A DNA stretch of 64,000 bases from Mytilus edulis (GCF_963676685.1 NC_092344.1:100532749-100596748), one strand, 5' to 3'. Numbered from the stretch's first letter, positions 21,786 through 33,900 are shown. The notes: a model not told the origin generated them from the letters alone. A program made the numbers and translations.

Positions 21786-22775
21786 CTTTGAAAAAACTCG
21801 TATTGCAAATCTGTTCATGTTGAGATTCACTTGACCTTAACGATTATTAAAGCCTCTATTATTATTTATATGTCGATTCTCAATTCATTGATGAGGGAAA
21901 CAATGTTTTAGGATGGCACTATGTTTATTCAATCGTTAATTGTCATTAGCAACCAAATGAAAACATTTTGACACGTAGATTGGATCAGTCTTAAATTTGT
22001 ACATCATCGTCGAAACCCTTGTGGTAGATTTATTACCCTTTATGTTTAAGCCTCATTATGGGTCGCTTGAAAACAATGCAAATGCTTTCATTTTAGTTGT
22101 TATAGCTTACAAAAAAGAAAACCAAATATAAGTAGAAATGGAAAATAGTTGCAAATTAAGCTTTGTTCCAAACTACTACTTTGAATGCGGATAGGAATAA
22201 ATAATAACTAAATACGTACGCGTACAATGTGAAAAACGTCTAGAGTAACTTTGAAACTGTTGAAAAAATCCATGCTGAAAAAGGCTGTTATAATGAAAAT
22301 AGTGAACAACATAGACAGTTTCTACTGTACACTATGCAAGTTTCAAAATAATAAAAAATATATGAATAAATGTAATTTTCGAGTGGAGAAGAAGGCAAAA
22401 GCTAATTTCTCAGTCAATACTGTTGTACTACGCAACACGTGTTTTACAATTGACCCATATATTATGTAAATAAAGTTATGTAACTAAACTTCCCTATGAC
22501 CTTTATTTCCTAGTATCTAGATCATATGTATTCAGTTACGCTTACTCAGTTAAACAACTGCATCACGATGGTTAAACAAATGCATGACGATACATTTGTG
22601 TCAAATTTAGATAAGAATAACTTGGATTTTTTTTAAGTATATGAAAGAATTAATATATTCAGTTTGACTGAATTAAGTTAATAAACATACTAGCTCATGT
22701 CAAAATGGGTGGCTATGTAGCTTATTTTCATTAATCTGAATATTGTCTAATAAAATTAACGGTACCAATTTTCTT

Positions 22776-22819
22776 GCACCAGATGCGCATTTCGACAATA
22801 CATGTCTCTTCAGTGATGC
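22776..22819 (-). ncRNA. Hammerhead ribozyme, type I (unit 1)
   Basis: Minus strand: GCATCA (stem I 5' side), core CTGAAGA, stem II GACA-TGTAT-TGTC, core GAAA, very short stem III TGCGCA closed by A15.1-U16.1, cut site ATC, then TGGTGC (stem I 3' side). Stem I is six pairs with one G-U. All invariant core bases are present: C3, U4, G5, A6, G8, A9, G12, A13, A14. The predicted cut is between plus positions 22782 and 22781. A stem III this short normally works best as a dimer, which the tandem layout allows. Confidence 0.82.
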
Positions 22820-23014
22820 TCGTAGCCAAAATATTTGAAATCCAAAACTTATATAAAAGATGAAGAGCTATAATCCAAAATGTCCAAAAAGTATAGCCAA
22901 ATCCGTGAAAGGAATCAGAGCTTTGCATGAGGGAGATACATTCCTTAATTTATATTAATTTCTAATATTTTGTAACATCAAATTTTAATAACACAAAACA
23001 ATCCGTATTTTCAT

Positions 23015-23076
23015 GCCAGTACCGAAGTACTGGCTACTGGGCTGGTGATACCCTCGGGGACTGATAGTCCACCAGC
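23015..23076 (-). other. Conserved RNA hairpins of the retrozyme monomer
   Basis: 23015-23034 is an 8-bp hairpin (GCCAGTAC, CGAA loop, GTACTGGC). 23041-23076 is a second stem GCTGGTG with CACCAGC. The related monomer has the same two stems at 41322-41339 and 41346-41382, the first with paired base changes (GTCAGCAC with GTGCTGAC). Confidence 0.65.
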
Positions 23077-23126
23077 AGAGGCATCGACCCAGTGGTAGTA
23101 ATAAAATTAACGGTACCAATTTTCTT

Positions 23127-23170
23127 GCACCAGATGCGCATTTCGACAATACATGTCTCTTCAGTGATGC
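23127..23170 (-). ncRNA. Hammerhead ribozyme, type I (unit 2)
   Basis: Identical to 22776-22819, exactly 351 bp away. Predicted cut between plus positions 23133 and 23132. Confidence 0.82.
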
Positions 23171-23418
23171 TCGTAGCCAAAATATTTGAAATCCAAAACT
23201 TATACAAAAGATGAAGAGCTATAACCCAAAAGGTCCAAAAAGTATAGCCAAATCCGTGAAAGGAATTAGAGCTTTGCATGAGGGAGATACATTCCTTAAT
23301 TTATATTAATTTCTAATATTTTGTAACAGCAAATTTTAATAACACAAAAAAATCCGTATTTTCATGCAAGTACCGAAGTACTGGCTACTGGGCTGGTGAT
23401 ACCCTCGGGGACTGATCT

Positions 23419-24880
23419 AACATATGTCATACGCTGAAACAGCAAAATTAAAAATAATAAAACCGAACGAAATTTAATTTCATGAAACCCGAATCAAGTC
23501 GTATAAAACATGTTTTAAACATCATGTGGTCAACGAAACTAGACACAATTTGATAATCGCGAGACGTACCATAATAATTACAGTGTTACAATACAGGTGC
23601 TAGCAAGAACATAACGTTCTCGAACAGAGAAATTAGAAATCTTCCTGCCTTTACTGAACTCAAGGTTGTTATTGTCACAAATCTATTGACATAACATGCA
23701 TTTTTAAAAGCAGTTAATTCAGTACAACACCCTTTCAGAATAAAAATATTCAATAATTCGAACACGGCTTTAATTAATTAAGGAAACATTTAAACTTCAG
23801 TAATCCTGTCTGTAGTTTGCATTTCTTAAATGTCAAGTGCCTTATTTGAACTACAAATTATGTGTTTTACATCCAAGGATTTTTAAAATAATACATTGTA
23901 TATTACTTTACACTTCCGTAGAATACACCTAACAATCCATTTTTATATATTTTGAAGAGGGAATCGATAAAAAGCACTTTGTATATACATAATAAAATAT
24001 AATGTCTTATTTCAATTTACGTAAAGTAAGTTGATATCCAATAGTAAAATGAATGCCATGGTACACCTTCATTACGTGAATAATAGATGATCAATATCGA
24101 CTTGTTTTTGTCCTGGAATCACATCAGTTTCTTTCGACGCAATTATATAACCACCATGAAAGAATGTGTAAACATGTTGTTTTCAACTTCGGTCAAGGCG
24201 ATCATTTTAATCCGAGTTCGTTGTCCCCAACATATTATAGTAATCGAGGATTGTCCTGTTCATTTATTTTTTTATTGTATATTGGTGTGTTGCATAATAA
24301 ATATGTTATGTAAAATCTCGTTGGATGTTGGATCTGTAATATTGTGCAAGTTAAACGAGTAATACCAATATCTAAAATGTTTATTTTCACCTACCTTCAT
24401 GGCAAGTGCTGTTTTTACTGAATATGCTCACAATCTTCGCATTGAATAAAATGGAATTGTGGGGGACATCCTCAGCGGCATTTTCACGAGGTATCATGTA
24501 CCCGTTTCGTAAAAGAGTATAACAAAAAGGACGAACTCGAATGCAAATTCAAAACGGGAAGTTTGACAGCAATCAAACTACATAGAAGGGGTTAACATTG
24601 CTTAATTGTTTTCGCCCAACGTTTATCAATATTTCAGAGAGCTTCATTCAACAATATAGGTTCCCACGCGATCTTCCGTATACTCATATTATTCAGTTGA
24701 ACAATAAAGTGAATGCGCGTGATACGTACGCCTATGCAAGTGTCATGTATATATTTGATTAAACTGCAGTATGTTAACAGCCCTTTACAAATAGCGTCGT
24801 AGACATGATATACTTAATTCGATATTACATTTAAAATTAAAATTTGCAACGTGTAGAAGACAAATTTTTATAGGGTAAGA
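23419..24880. other. No gene recognised
   Basis: AT-rich sequence without a convincing ORF or repeat. Short open frames such as 24087-24362 have no recognisable motif. Confidence 0.45.
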
Positions 24881-25187
24881 AGTATGCAATGTCTAAAGAA
24901 GAAAATTAAGAGAGTGAACTGAAGAAGCAGTTAGATATTTTACATAAAAAAGAGGTAAATGAAAAACTAAAGTAAGAAATATCTATAAACAATTAACTGA
25001 TAGATTGATTCATTACATAAGAGATCAAAAGATATTGCTAAAGAGAAGAAATTAGCTAAAATTAGCGGAAAACCAACCAAAGATACTAATCCGTTAATAT
25101 CTAATTGGATTGATGATGCTACAGAGCATTTATGGGTACTTTTAGAAAATGCTATGAGTAGTGACTATACTGATGAACCAACAATCT
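24880..25187 (+). pseudogene. Unidentified coding relic
   Basis: With one or two frame changes the plus strand gives SELKKQLDILHKKEVNEKLK, then LTDRLIHYIRDQK and LAKISGKPTKDTNPLISNWI followed by DDATEHLWVLLENAMSSDY. Codon pattern and the charged N-terminal part look protein-coding, but I do not recognise the family. It runs straight into the Harbinger element at 25191, which interrupts it. Confidence 0.35.
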
Positions 25188-25797
25188 TTATGCCCGCGTC
25201 ACACTGTCCCGATTTTTACGCCGATGGCAACACGATAATGGAAATTTTCAAAATCGGGACTGATCGTATCCAGATCGGGCTATTCGTAGTGCCATCTTTA
25301 ACCATCTTTAACCATCGGCCACTTTTTCTAGCCTTCGGGGACAACTTCGGGAAGGGTTCTAAATTTTTTAACATGTTAAAAAATCCCCGAAGGTGCGTCC
25401 GATGTTGAGGGTTCGTATTGAGTTCGTATCACCATCCTCACCATAGTAATGTCACCGGGAATGCATCTTTGCACATCGTATTGCATTCGTGTTTCCATCG
25501 TTTCCATCGGGCAGTTTTGACATTGCGATGTCTACACGAATGAATCACGAAGATACCCGAAGGTCTTACGATGGCAATACGACTTCGTGAAGACCTCGTA
25601 ATCCCGTCGTGTTGCCATCGAATAAGAGTACGAAGGCGACAAGATGGAACTACGACGGCAATAAATCCAGCTAAATGTAAAAGTTAATTTTCGCGCTAAA
25701 ATACATTTAAAGTGCCATGCGCGATATGCACTGGTCAGTCTAATACGACAGTTAAGAAAGACGTTCACAAAATATGGAGCTCATATCATATGATTCT

Positions 25798-25887
25798 ATG
25801 AGAACAAGAAAGGCGACAGCGTTGTTTCTATTAATTCAAATGGAACAAGAAGAGCAGCTATTACAGGCACAGGATTTACTTTTACAA
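25798..25887 (+). pseudogene. Relic first exon, probably of a Harbinger transposase
   Basis: ATG opens 30 codons, MRTRKATALFLLIQMEQEEQ then LLQAQDLLLQ, ending in a donor-like caa-gtaaaat. The short acidic, Leu/Gln-rich N-terminal run before the first intron resembles the beginning of some Harbinger transposases. Nothing of the catalytic domain follows. The function call is inference from position inside a Harbinger-type element. Confidence 0.4.
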
Positions 25888-26399
25888 GTAAAATATTATT
25901 TTTTTGTCAATTTTTCATATCAAGTGACATAATGAAAATCATAAACGCGCCTCGTACACCAACACTGCAGGTACACGTATATAGGGAAACCAACTTTTTC
26001 TGATTTTTTATGTATCGTCTGAGTTGTTGTCACACGAATGTTTACTCCATAACCATTTTGTTTTCTATATGTCATATTTTGCCGCATTTGTTGCTTTCCC
26101 CACATCCTTCCTTTTGTCTATATTATTATGATATTCTCCTGGAAAGAGCTCTTTTTTTTCTTCTTAAAAGGGATCAACGAACCCATTACCTTACCTTTAA
26201 GATAGATCAGTAAACATGGGCATAATTATGGGTGATTATTCAGACTAGTGCACACATTTTACAGTTCAAACAAGGCAATGCCGAGCGTGGTATCCCCTCG
26301 TATGTAACATATTGGGGACAAATATGGACACTATATTTGTATATGACACATGCAGAAAATTGTAAATTGAATATGCATATTTGATACATAAACTATTTT

Positions 26400-26790
26400 T
26401 TAGAAATCAACCAAAACATTCAGTAACTGGAAATACCTTTAATATTGTCTTTAGAACCAGCAGGTTAAAAATGAGCAACCAATTTCCTGTGTATTATGCT
26501 ATTTCAAGGAGAAAAAACAAGTCCATCTGCATGACCTTGACCTTTGGTCTTGAACGTAAAAAATGTCAGATCATTACAAGGAGGAACAATATACCAAATG
26601 TGGTTAAAATCTTTTGAAGCATATTGGTTTTAGAGTGTCCACAAGGGCGGTATTGCCTTGTAATACAACTGCCACTGTGACCTTGACCTTTGAACTTTAA
26701 AGTCAATAGCGCTTAAGATATTCTTAACGAGTAACACCATACCAAGTTTTGAGTATTTTGATTCTAGAGTGTCCATAACAATTGTATCTA
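26400..26790 (+). repeat. Repeat with 'tgaccttgacctttg' words
   Basis: Two related halves (26535-26640 and 26660-26790) each contain tgaccttgaccttt and a following 'ttttagagtgtccacaa' or 'attctagagtgtccataa' block, spaced about 145 bp. No coding content. Confidence 0.5.
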
Positions 26791-27769
26791 CACGCAACTT
26801 ACATGTAGTAGGCGAGGGGATAATAAACTAAGTTTTATAAGAATTAGACAAAAAGATCGATTTCCCGCCATGCATGGCAGACTTGTACAGAAACGATATG
26901 TTGTCGAAATTCTGTTCGTATCTTTTAGACATCGTATGGCCATCGCGCCATCATCGTAATCCATCGTGTAGCCTTCGTAATCCATCGTGTAGCCTTCGTG
27001 ATCCATCGTGTAGGCTTCGGCTGAGATATGAAGCTTAAATACCCGTCTTCGGTTAACCTTCGTATGTCCATCTTTTGCTATCGTATATAATTTCGGCACC
27101 ATCGTATAGACTTCGTTATTCATCGTACTTGCTTCGGTCACTTTTTGGTATTTTAACGAGATCGGGACCAACTTCGTACGAACTTACAATTTTCGCATTC
27201 GGGTGTCCATCGTATATAAAAATCGGGACAGTGTGACGCGGGCATTAATACCCCAGTCCCACGATCGCACTACGATCTGTTAAAAAAATTCAAATTTTTG
27301 TGATCGTAGTGCGATCGTGTAGATCGCAGTAAGGTCGTATCACGGTCGTGGTGAGGTTTCAAGATCGTGAAGAGCGTGGCCAACTTTGAACATGTTCAAA
27401 ACCATCGTGGTGCGGTCGTGGCGAAATCATGTCGTAGTAGAAGCGTAGTGAGAGCGCACTAAGATCGTAGTAAGATCGTATAGGTCGCTGTACAATCGCA
27501 GCGAAAGCGTGATTCTATTCGGAGAGACTGCGCTACGATCGCACAGCGACGTTATCATGACCTCACTACGACCATCACGTTCTCACTGCGACCCAACTAC
27601 GCTTCCACTACGACTATACCACGCTGTTCACGACCATAGTACGATTCTAGCACGCCTTTGCCGTCCTCATCATGCTCTTCTTACGACCTGACTACGTTCA
27701 TACTACGACCATCATTATCATTCTCATTGTCATTTTCACATAAAATATATAAAAAAGCTCCCTGGGTTT

Positions 27770-28030
27770 TGTTTGTTTGAATGTAATTATCCATTTGCTC
27801 TAACGGCTCAACCATGCTTCTCGTTTTTATATAGATTAGACCGTTGGTTTTCCCGTTGAAATGGTTTAACACTAGTAATGTTTCGGGTCCATTATAACGT
27901 GCTGATTGATGTGAGCCAATGCTCCATGTTGAAGGCCGTACCTTGGCCTATAATGGTTTACTTTTTTAAATTATTACTTGGATGGAGAGTTGTCTCATTG
28001 GCACTCATACCACATCTTTCTATATATATT
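27770..28030 (+). repeat. Interspersed repeat ending 'cactcataccacatctt'
   Basis: Same family as 30415-30755 and 55435-55670: a 'gaccgttggttttcccgttg' block, a 'gttgaaggccgta' block, then gagttgtctcattggcactc. Confidence 0.7.
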
Positions 28031-28109
28031 GATACATCTATGTCATCTCTGCTATCGTTCACTAAAATATCGTCATTGAGCTTTATTGACTAGCAATAGG
28101 TTGTAATTT

Positions 28110-28225
28110 AGATTGGATTGGTCGGTCCGACATCTCTGCTTGATCAGGATTCGTTACGTTACTCCCTCTGCCTCTACATCAACTCCTACCACCATGCCCA
28201 CGTGTTCTGGTAGATTTTGGTCGCA
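28110..28225 (-). pseudogene. Relic first exon of the MADF/Myb-like Harbinger gene
   Basis: The minus strand from about 28225 reads MRPKSTRTRGHGGRS, a stop, then CRGRGSNE. The Arg-Gly-rich start resembles MRTRGRGRGGRGRGR, the N-terminus of the intact gene at 35489 in the nested element. No further exon remains in this element. Inference from a short, low-complexity match. Confidence 0.4.
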
Positions 28226-28385
28226 TGACTGTATCGTTTCCGAGAAATCTACGATTTAATCAGAAATAGAAGTAATTGAACTGTATTGAAATGGAACAAG
28301 ATGTTGACGTTATTGCTGAGAACGTAGTAAGATCGCGCTATGAACGTAGTATAATCGTGGTAAGAACGTGTTATAATCGCAGTAA

Positions 28386-28870
28386 GCCCCAGTCACACTG
28401 TCACGTTTCGGCTATCCCGTTTTGCTACGTTTTCAAAACGTAGCGAAACGGCAATATCCGTAGTGAATCGTATCGATCCGTACTTAAAACGGCTATATAC
28501 GTAGTTATGCGTAGATTGATACGTGATCGGTGCCGTTTGTATTGGTCTGCACAATACAAACGTGACTAAAAATGAAAACGTAGTACTAACGTAGAAAAGC
28601 GCAGTAAAACGTAGAAGGAACGTAGAAATGCGTATTAGAAACGTACCTGATACGTTCTAAAACGTATTTGATTATAATCACTAGGTGTTATTACGTTTAA
28701 GTACGTATCTGCCACGTTGCATTAGGTTTTTGAACGGTATATTACGCTTCATGGTACGCATTAATAGGTTTCATCACGTTATTCTAGGCATTATTACGTA
28801 TCGATGCGTATTACTACGCATGATTACCTTCTTCTACGTATAATCAAACCACGGGTATCTATATTTCTCG
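28386..28870. promoter_or_regulatory. Subterminal repeat arm, left
   Basis: About 480 bp crowded with tacgta/cgtag words in both orientations, far richer in CG than the flanks. The right arm (35930-36298) is alike. In Harbinger elements subterminal repeats are bound by the Myb-like protein and transposase; here that role, and promoter function for the transposase, are inferred. Confidence 0.5.
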
Positions 28871-28906
28871 CCATTTGCTAAAATAGTTTGTCAGTCTTAC
28901 AGCAAG

Positions 28907-30165
28907 ATGGACAGACAACGGATGGAAATGACAAATTATGGATTATTGATACACAATCATATTTTGAAATTGAGAATGTTGTTAAACAGACACAGACATA
29001 AACGAATAGATCGCAGAGTGCGCACGGTATGGGTAAGGGATTGGATAGGTAGAAGATCTCAGTTTGGTTTTTATGCACAGCTGTTGGATGAATTGAGAAA
29101 AACCTTTTGAGAGTTGATCCAACCATGTTTCAGGAAATTGTTAATAGATTAACACCAAGGCTACAAAAGAAAGACACGTGGTACCGAAAGGCATTGCCAG
29201 TTGGTCTTAAAGTAGCAATAACCCTTCGATATCTAGCCACAGGAGACAGTTATCATTCACTTATGTATTTATTTAGAGTGCCGCACAACACGATATCCAA
29301 TCTTGTAGTACAAGTCTGTGAAGCAATTATTTCCGAGTATGCTGAAGATGTTATCAACACACCTACGGAAGAAGCTGAATGGCTAGCCATTTCGCAAGAA
29401 TTTAGTGATATGTGGCAGTTTCATCATGTACTAGGTGCACTAGATGGGAAACACGTTGCTATCAAATGTCCGGCTGGTGGTGGTTCTAAATACTATAATT
29501 ATAAAGGATTCCATTCTATAGTTCTAATGGGCTTAGTAGACGCTAATTATAAATTCAAATGGGTTAACGTTGGTGCACCAGGTGCTTGCTCTGATGCACA
29601 AATTTGGAATCAGTCAGACTTAAAAAATCATATAATTGATGAGAATATGCACGTACCAAAAGCAGAGCCTCTTCCGAATGATGACAAAGACATTCCGTAC
29701 TTCGTCGTTGGTGACGACGCGTTCGCCCTCAGAAGTTGGCTAATGAAGCCCTTTTCTAGGAGGAACATGACCCTTGAAGAGAGAGTTTTTAACTACAGGC
29801 TATCGCGATCACGAAGAGTTGTTGAAAACGCATTTGGGATACTTGCAAATCGATTTCAATGCTTACTTTCAACTTTAAAGCAAGAGCCTAACAATGTCGT
29901 ATCCATTATTCTGGCCTGTGTTTGTCTGCACAATATAATGAGGATAAGATATCCAGGTGATCAGAACATTTTGTTAGACAGAGAAGACGAGAACCACCAT
30001 CTTTTACCTGGAGCTTGGCGAGACGAAACAAACCTGAAGGACATTGATGATGTGCAAGATCGCAACTATCCTAGCAAGGCAGCAAAACAACAAAGACTGT
30101 ATCTTAAACACTATTATTCGTCACCTGCAGGAAAAGTTCCATGGCAAGAACGAATGGTTCAATAA
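28907..30165 (+). CDS. PIF/Harbinger DDE transposase (one frameshift)
   Basis: Cuts and pastes the element. N-terminal part 28907-29109 (67 codons) has RTVWVRDWIGRRSQFGFYAQ. The main frame 29107-30165 begins LRVDPTMFQEIVNRLTPRL, with no ATG of its own, so the two frames were once one; about 11 bases seem lost near 29106. Domain DDE_Tnp_4: first Asp in LGALDGKHVAIK (about residue 112 of the second frame), GAPGACSDAQIW, VVGDDAFALRSWLMKPF, and Glu in RRVVENAFGILANRF (about 240). The catalytic part is complete with no stop. Length (about 420) fits the family. The frameshift probably makes this copy inactive. Polyadenylation falls in AT-rich DNA before the convergent MADF gene. Confidence 0.88.
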
Positions 30166-30414
30166 CGTTTTTTAACTGTCTTATCGTAGTATATTTGAAT
30201 GATAAGTATATGATTTGTACTTTTGTTTATTTAACTTTGAATGTATCAAAAAATATTATCATGATACATGTAATTAAATTTAAAAAAATTCTTCTATCAA
30301 TACCAGTTTTCTGGTCTTTTAAAAACAATGGCACGCATGGGTCAGCATACTTAGGATAAATTGAAAATTTCATTATTATAACACTAAAACAACAAGACAA
30401 ATCAAAATCAAAAA

Positions 30415-30755
30415 AAAACTTTGGGATCCCGCTAACATATTTAACCCCGCCGCATCATGTATGCATGTGCCTGTCCCAAGTCAAGAGCCTGTAACTCAGT
30501 GGTTGTCGTTTGTTGCTGTGTTACATATTGTTTTTCGTTCATTTATTTGTACATTAACAAGGCCGTTAGTTTTTTTTTCGTTCGAATTGTTTTACATTTG
30601 TCATTTCGGGTCTTCTTATAGCTGACTATGCGGTATGGACTTTGCTCAATGTTGAAGGCCATACGATGACCCATAGTTGTTAATTTCTGTGTCATTTGGT
30701 CTCTTGTGTAGAGTTGTCTCATTGGCAATTACACCACATCTTCTTTTTTTATATT
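30415..30755 (+). repeat. Interspersed repeat, full-length member
   Basis: About 340 bp from gatcccgctaac to accacatcttctttttttat, between the two convergent Harbinger genes. Contains 'gtgcctgtcccaagtcaaga', 'aaggccgttag' and 'gttgaaggccatacg'. Partial members at 27770, 45285, 55435 and 56620; its head occurs reversed at 41855-41950 and 42620-42720. Confidence 0.75.
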
Positions 30756-30906
30756 AACCAACAAAATAATCACTCAAACAAAAAAACTTTTAATTTTACA
30801 GACAACTGTCATAATACATGAAATAAACAAACTGTCTACATAATAGAGTCGTCTTTTAATGTCATTCATATAAAACTTTAAAACACGGTTCCTGGTATGA
30901 CTAAGT

Positions 30907-33900
30907 TTATAATGAGAAAAGTGACGATGAGGGTGAATCAACGTTCATTGAATCCGATTGCATTATTACACTGGCAATACTTGATGTTGTAATATCTTGT
31001 GCGCATGTAACAGGTGGAGCAGAATGTGCTCTTATAGGTTCAATGTCTGCTTGAGTTTTAGACCGGTTTTGCAGAAAGGCGACGTCCTGTCCAGGTAGCT
31101 GATATTGCTGCTGCCATGCAGGTAGGTACCCAACATTACTTGATTGATTACAGAAGCTGCCCATGGGAACATCCAATGCAGATTGTTGACCAGTGAATCC
31201 CTGCAACAACAAAAAACATGACCATATAAACAAGTTTGATCATCGGCGTTGGAATTAGGTACTAGAACTGGGGTTATGCGGGGTTTCAAGGAAGGATAAT
31301 TAACATAACTGTACGGGGTACTGTTGCCTTGTTCGGTAATGCCGATTTCTTAAAAGATAAATAAATCCCAGTTCCTAAGTCAAGGATACACAGCAGTGGC
31401 GGATTCAGGGGGGGGGGGGGGCATAGAGGGCGTACGCCCCCTTTATTTGTACTTTTTCCCCCCTTTTTACGTGATTTTAGCCACAAAAAAAAAAACAATT
31501 TCGCCTCGCTCCGCTCGCCAACGAAATATAGTCTACGCCCCTTTCTAAATTCCTTGATCCAATTCTGTAACCATATCGTTTTAATATACGTAGTATATAT
31601 AAATATATATATACACATGGAAAAAAGTATTGCAACACCTTGATTTTTTAAAAATTGAAAAATCAGTCTCTTTTTTTGGATGGAATATGATAAAATATTT
31701 GTAAAATAATATCGAAACGTAGTTAATGATAACATTGGCTTCAAAACGAACAAAAAATGTATGAAAAAAAAAGGTTTTATCGAACCAAAATTTTTATAAC
31801 AAAATGAAGTGTTTTTTGTACAAAAAAATGCATTTTACAAGTTTTACTGTAGTCGAACTTTACAATGTCAGACTTTTCAAAATTAATCTTTAGATGATTG
31901 TTCACATCATGGTTGGTCGATATACGCCAAATAATTAGTACTTTGTGCGCAGCTTCCATTCAAACGGATAACCGTATCTTAATGTCTTCTGATTCCTGCC
32001 ATAAGTCGACTCATTTGTTGCTAAGCTAGCAGCAACCATTCTTGACACAAGGTATTGTTTATTTCATGACCTGTTTGAACTGGGGTGTCCTTTCGTGCAC
32101 TTTACGCCCATCAGTGTCCCATATATGTTCGATATGGTTCAAATTCGGGCTACGAAAGGGCCAAGAAAGATAAACCGAATTCCATTGGAACAATGGATCT
32201 TCCTCCACGACGTTAATTTCCAACTTTGGCGAGCTCTGCACAATATTGGATACGGGCATCTGTGTGTCTGTTCGTAGGCAAAGGTCCCCGAAATGGTATT
32301 ATCGCACGATAACCAGTAGCGATGAGCCGATCTTGAACAGTTCTTGCTTAAAGGCTCCTGTATGGTCATTATTCACTTTTTAGGATTGTATTTTTTGCAA
32401 TGGGTTTCCTTCTGACCAACCTTCATTATGCTTAATTTTCCCTAGCAGATGTTATAGGGGATCTTCTTGACCTCGGAAGGTCTTTAACATCGTTTCTTGC
32501 CTGGATTTTATTCTCAAAACGACTTATAGTGGAATGGAGATGACCAACAATACGTGCAATTATCACAGCGGCATACCTGCTTCCCTCATGCTGGATATCT
32601 GCCATCTTGCTGCAGTTATGAGTTGTGGATGACCAATTACAAGGTGCAAATAACATAAATTTATAAACTTGGTTATTATAAGTGTTGAAAACAATGAGGA
32701 TTAAAACATCTGTTTTAGTGTTTACGAGTACAGTAGCTGCATGTGCAGATAAGAACTGAAAGAGTCGATATTTATTGATTAAACTCGGGTGATATTTAAA
32801 TAATGTTTAACTAGTTCTATTTCAAAAAATCATTTAATAAAAAAATAAAAAGTATTTTTTTAATTTAAATTTTAATTTGGTGTTGCAATACTTTTTTCCA
32901 GGTGTATATATATGACCGGCCGCATGACAATTTCAAAATGCAGCAATTTACCTGAGAGTTATTACAACACGAGGCATCCAAAATATGCAGGTGAACTAAA
33001 GAAATGTGTATTTCGAAACATGTTCTGACCTTTCAGTCTTAACACAATACTAGTACTAGTAAATAATATGTGAATAATATACCTGCAGTTGCTGAAGACG
33101 TTGTTTATCACGGCTGCGTAGCTCCTTACTTTCATTTTGAAATCTGTCCAATAAATCCATACTCTCTCTTTTAAACCTGAAAGCAAAAATTTGATATAAA
33201 TTCATTTAAAAAGTGAGAATCAATATCATATTAATGTAAAATATAGCTATAATGGATTATTTTTGATACATCTCATTCTTTTGAGAAAGTGTGAGGAAAA
33301 TAATTGAAAACGAATCATACTGAAGTTTGATAAACACCAATCTTTACATATAATATTTTTGCAAAGTTTCATGAAAATCTCTCAATAACTTCAAAGTTTC
33401 ATTTCAAAACGGCTTAACTTAAAAACGAAGTTTTCGATATATCTTAACATTAAACTTGTAAAAGCTCTCTGTTTAGTACTCAACAATTGAGCAAAGTTTC
33501 AATAAAAATTATGGATTCGTTCTTAAATGACTACTTGGTAACAGTCGATGACGGACGGACAGATGGACAAGCGGATGAAAGAGCAGATAGACAGGCACTA
33601 CGCAGACGAACGGACACTCAACCAAACGTTTTTTACGAAGGGTATTACACAATGCCTTGCGACTTCGTGTGGCGGGGTATAAAAACTAATGTCATTACCA
33701 TAGCGTATCATCGGACACAGGATGTTGGTACCAGGCTTAAACGATTTGTATGGTGTTCAATTTTAAAGCTGCTACAGTACATCAAAAAGTTGTTGCACTG
33801 CACCGTGGAGTTATGTTTTTCCTCCTAAAAAATCAGAATAGACCCTCTGCTCGATGATACACGATTTTTATATAGCGTATTCGGCCGTGTATAGTACACA

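Larger units (their letters stand above)
19994..22750. other. No gene recognised; scattered repeat pieces
   Basis: Contains two reversed copies of the 'gactatccagctggtatctt' family (21028-21145, 21618-21785). An open stretch of 61 codons at 20777-20962 (minus, Lys-rich) matches nothing I know. The rest is unassigned. Confidence 0.45.
22751..23418 (-). mobile_element. Tandem retrozyme-like element (351-bp monomer, two units)
   Basis: Unit 1 is 22751-23101 and unit 2 is 23102-23418, truncated by about 34 bp; they are nearly identical at an exact offset of 351 bp. Each carries, on the minus strand, a complete hammerhead ribozyme (22776-22819 and 23127-23170) and a conserved hairpin block. Head-to-tail units with a self-cleaving ribozyme in each are the layout of retrozymes, small non-autonomous retroelements whose RNA is cut to monomers and circularised. 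Transcription across both units would release a 351-nt RNA between the two cut sites. No ORF is expected. No target duplication was recognised. Confidence 0.75.
25191..27244. mobile_element. Non-autonomous PIF/Harbinger-type element, 2.05 kb
   Basis: Inverted ends TGCCCGCGTCACACTGTCCC and their complement, extending through gatttttA, with TTA on both sides (25188-25190 and 27245-27247), the 3-bp target typical of PIF/Harbinger. The arms (25191-25700 and 26800-27244) are full of short repeated 'catcgt' words, a subterminal repeat pattern. It keeps one relic coding exon at 25798-25887. The centre holds another interspersed repeat (26400-26790). Directly abuts the next element at 27249. Confidence 0.8.

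Noticed and set aside
22251..22469. 72-codon Lys-rich plus-strand ORF as a small gene
   Set aside because: No motif, no context and composition expected of AT-rich random sequence.
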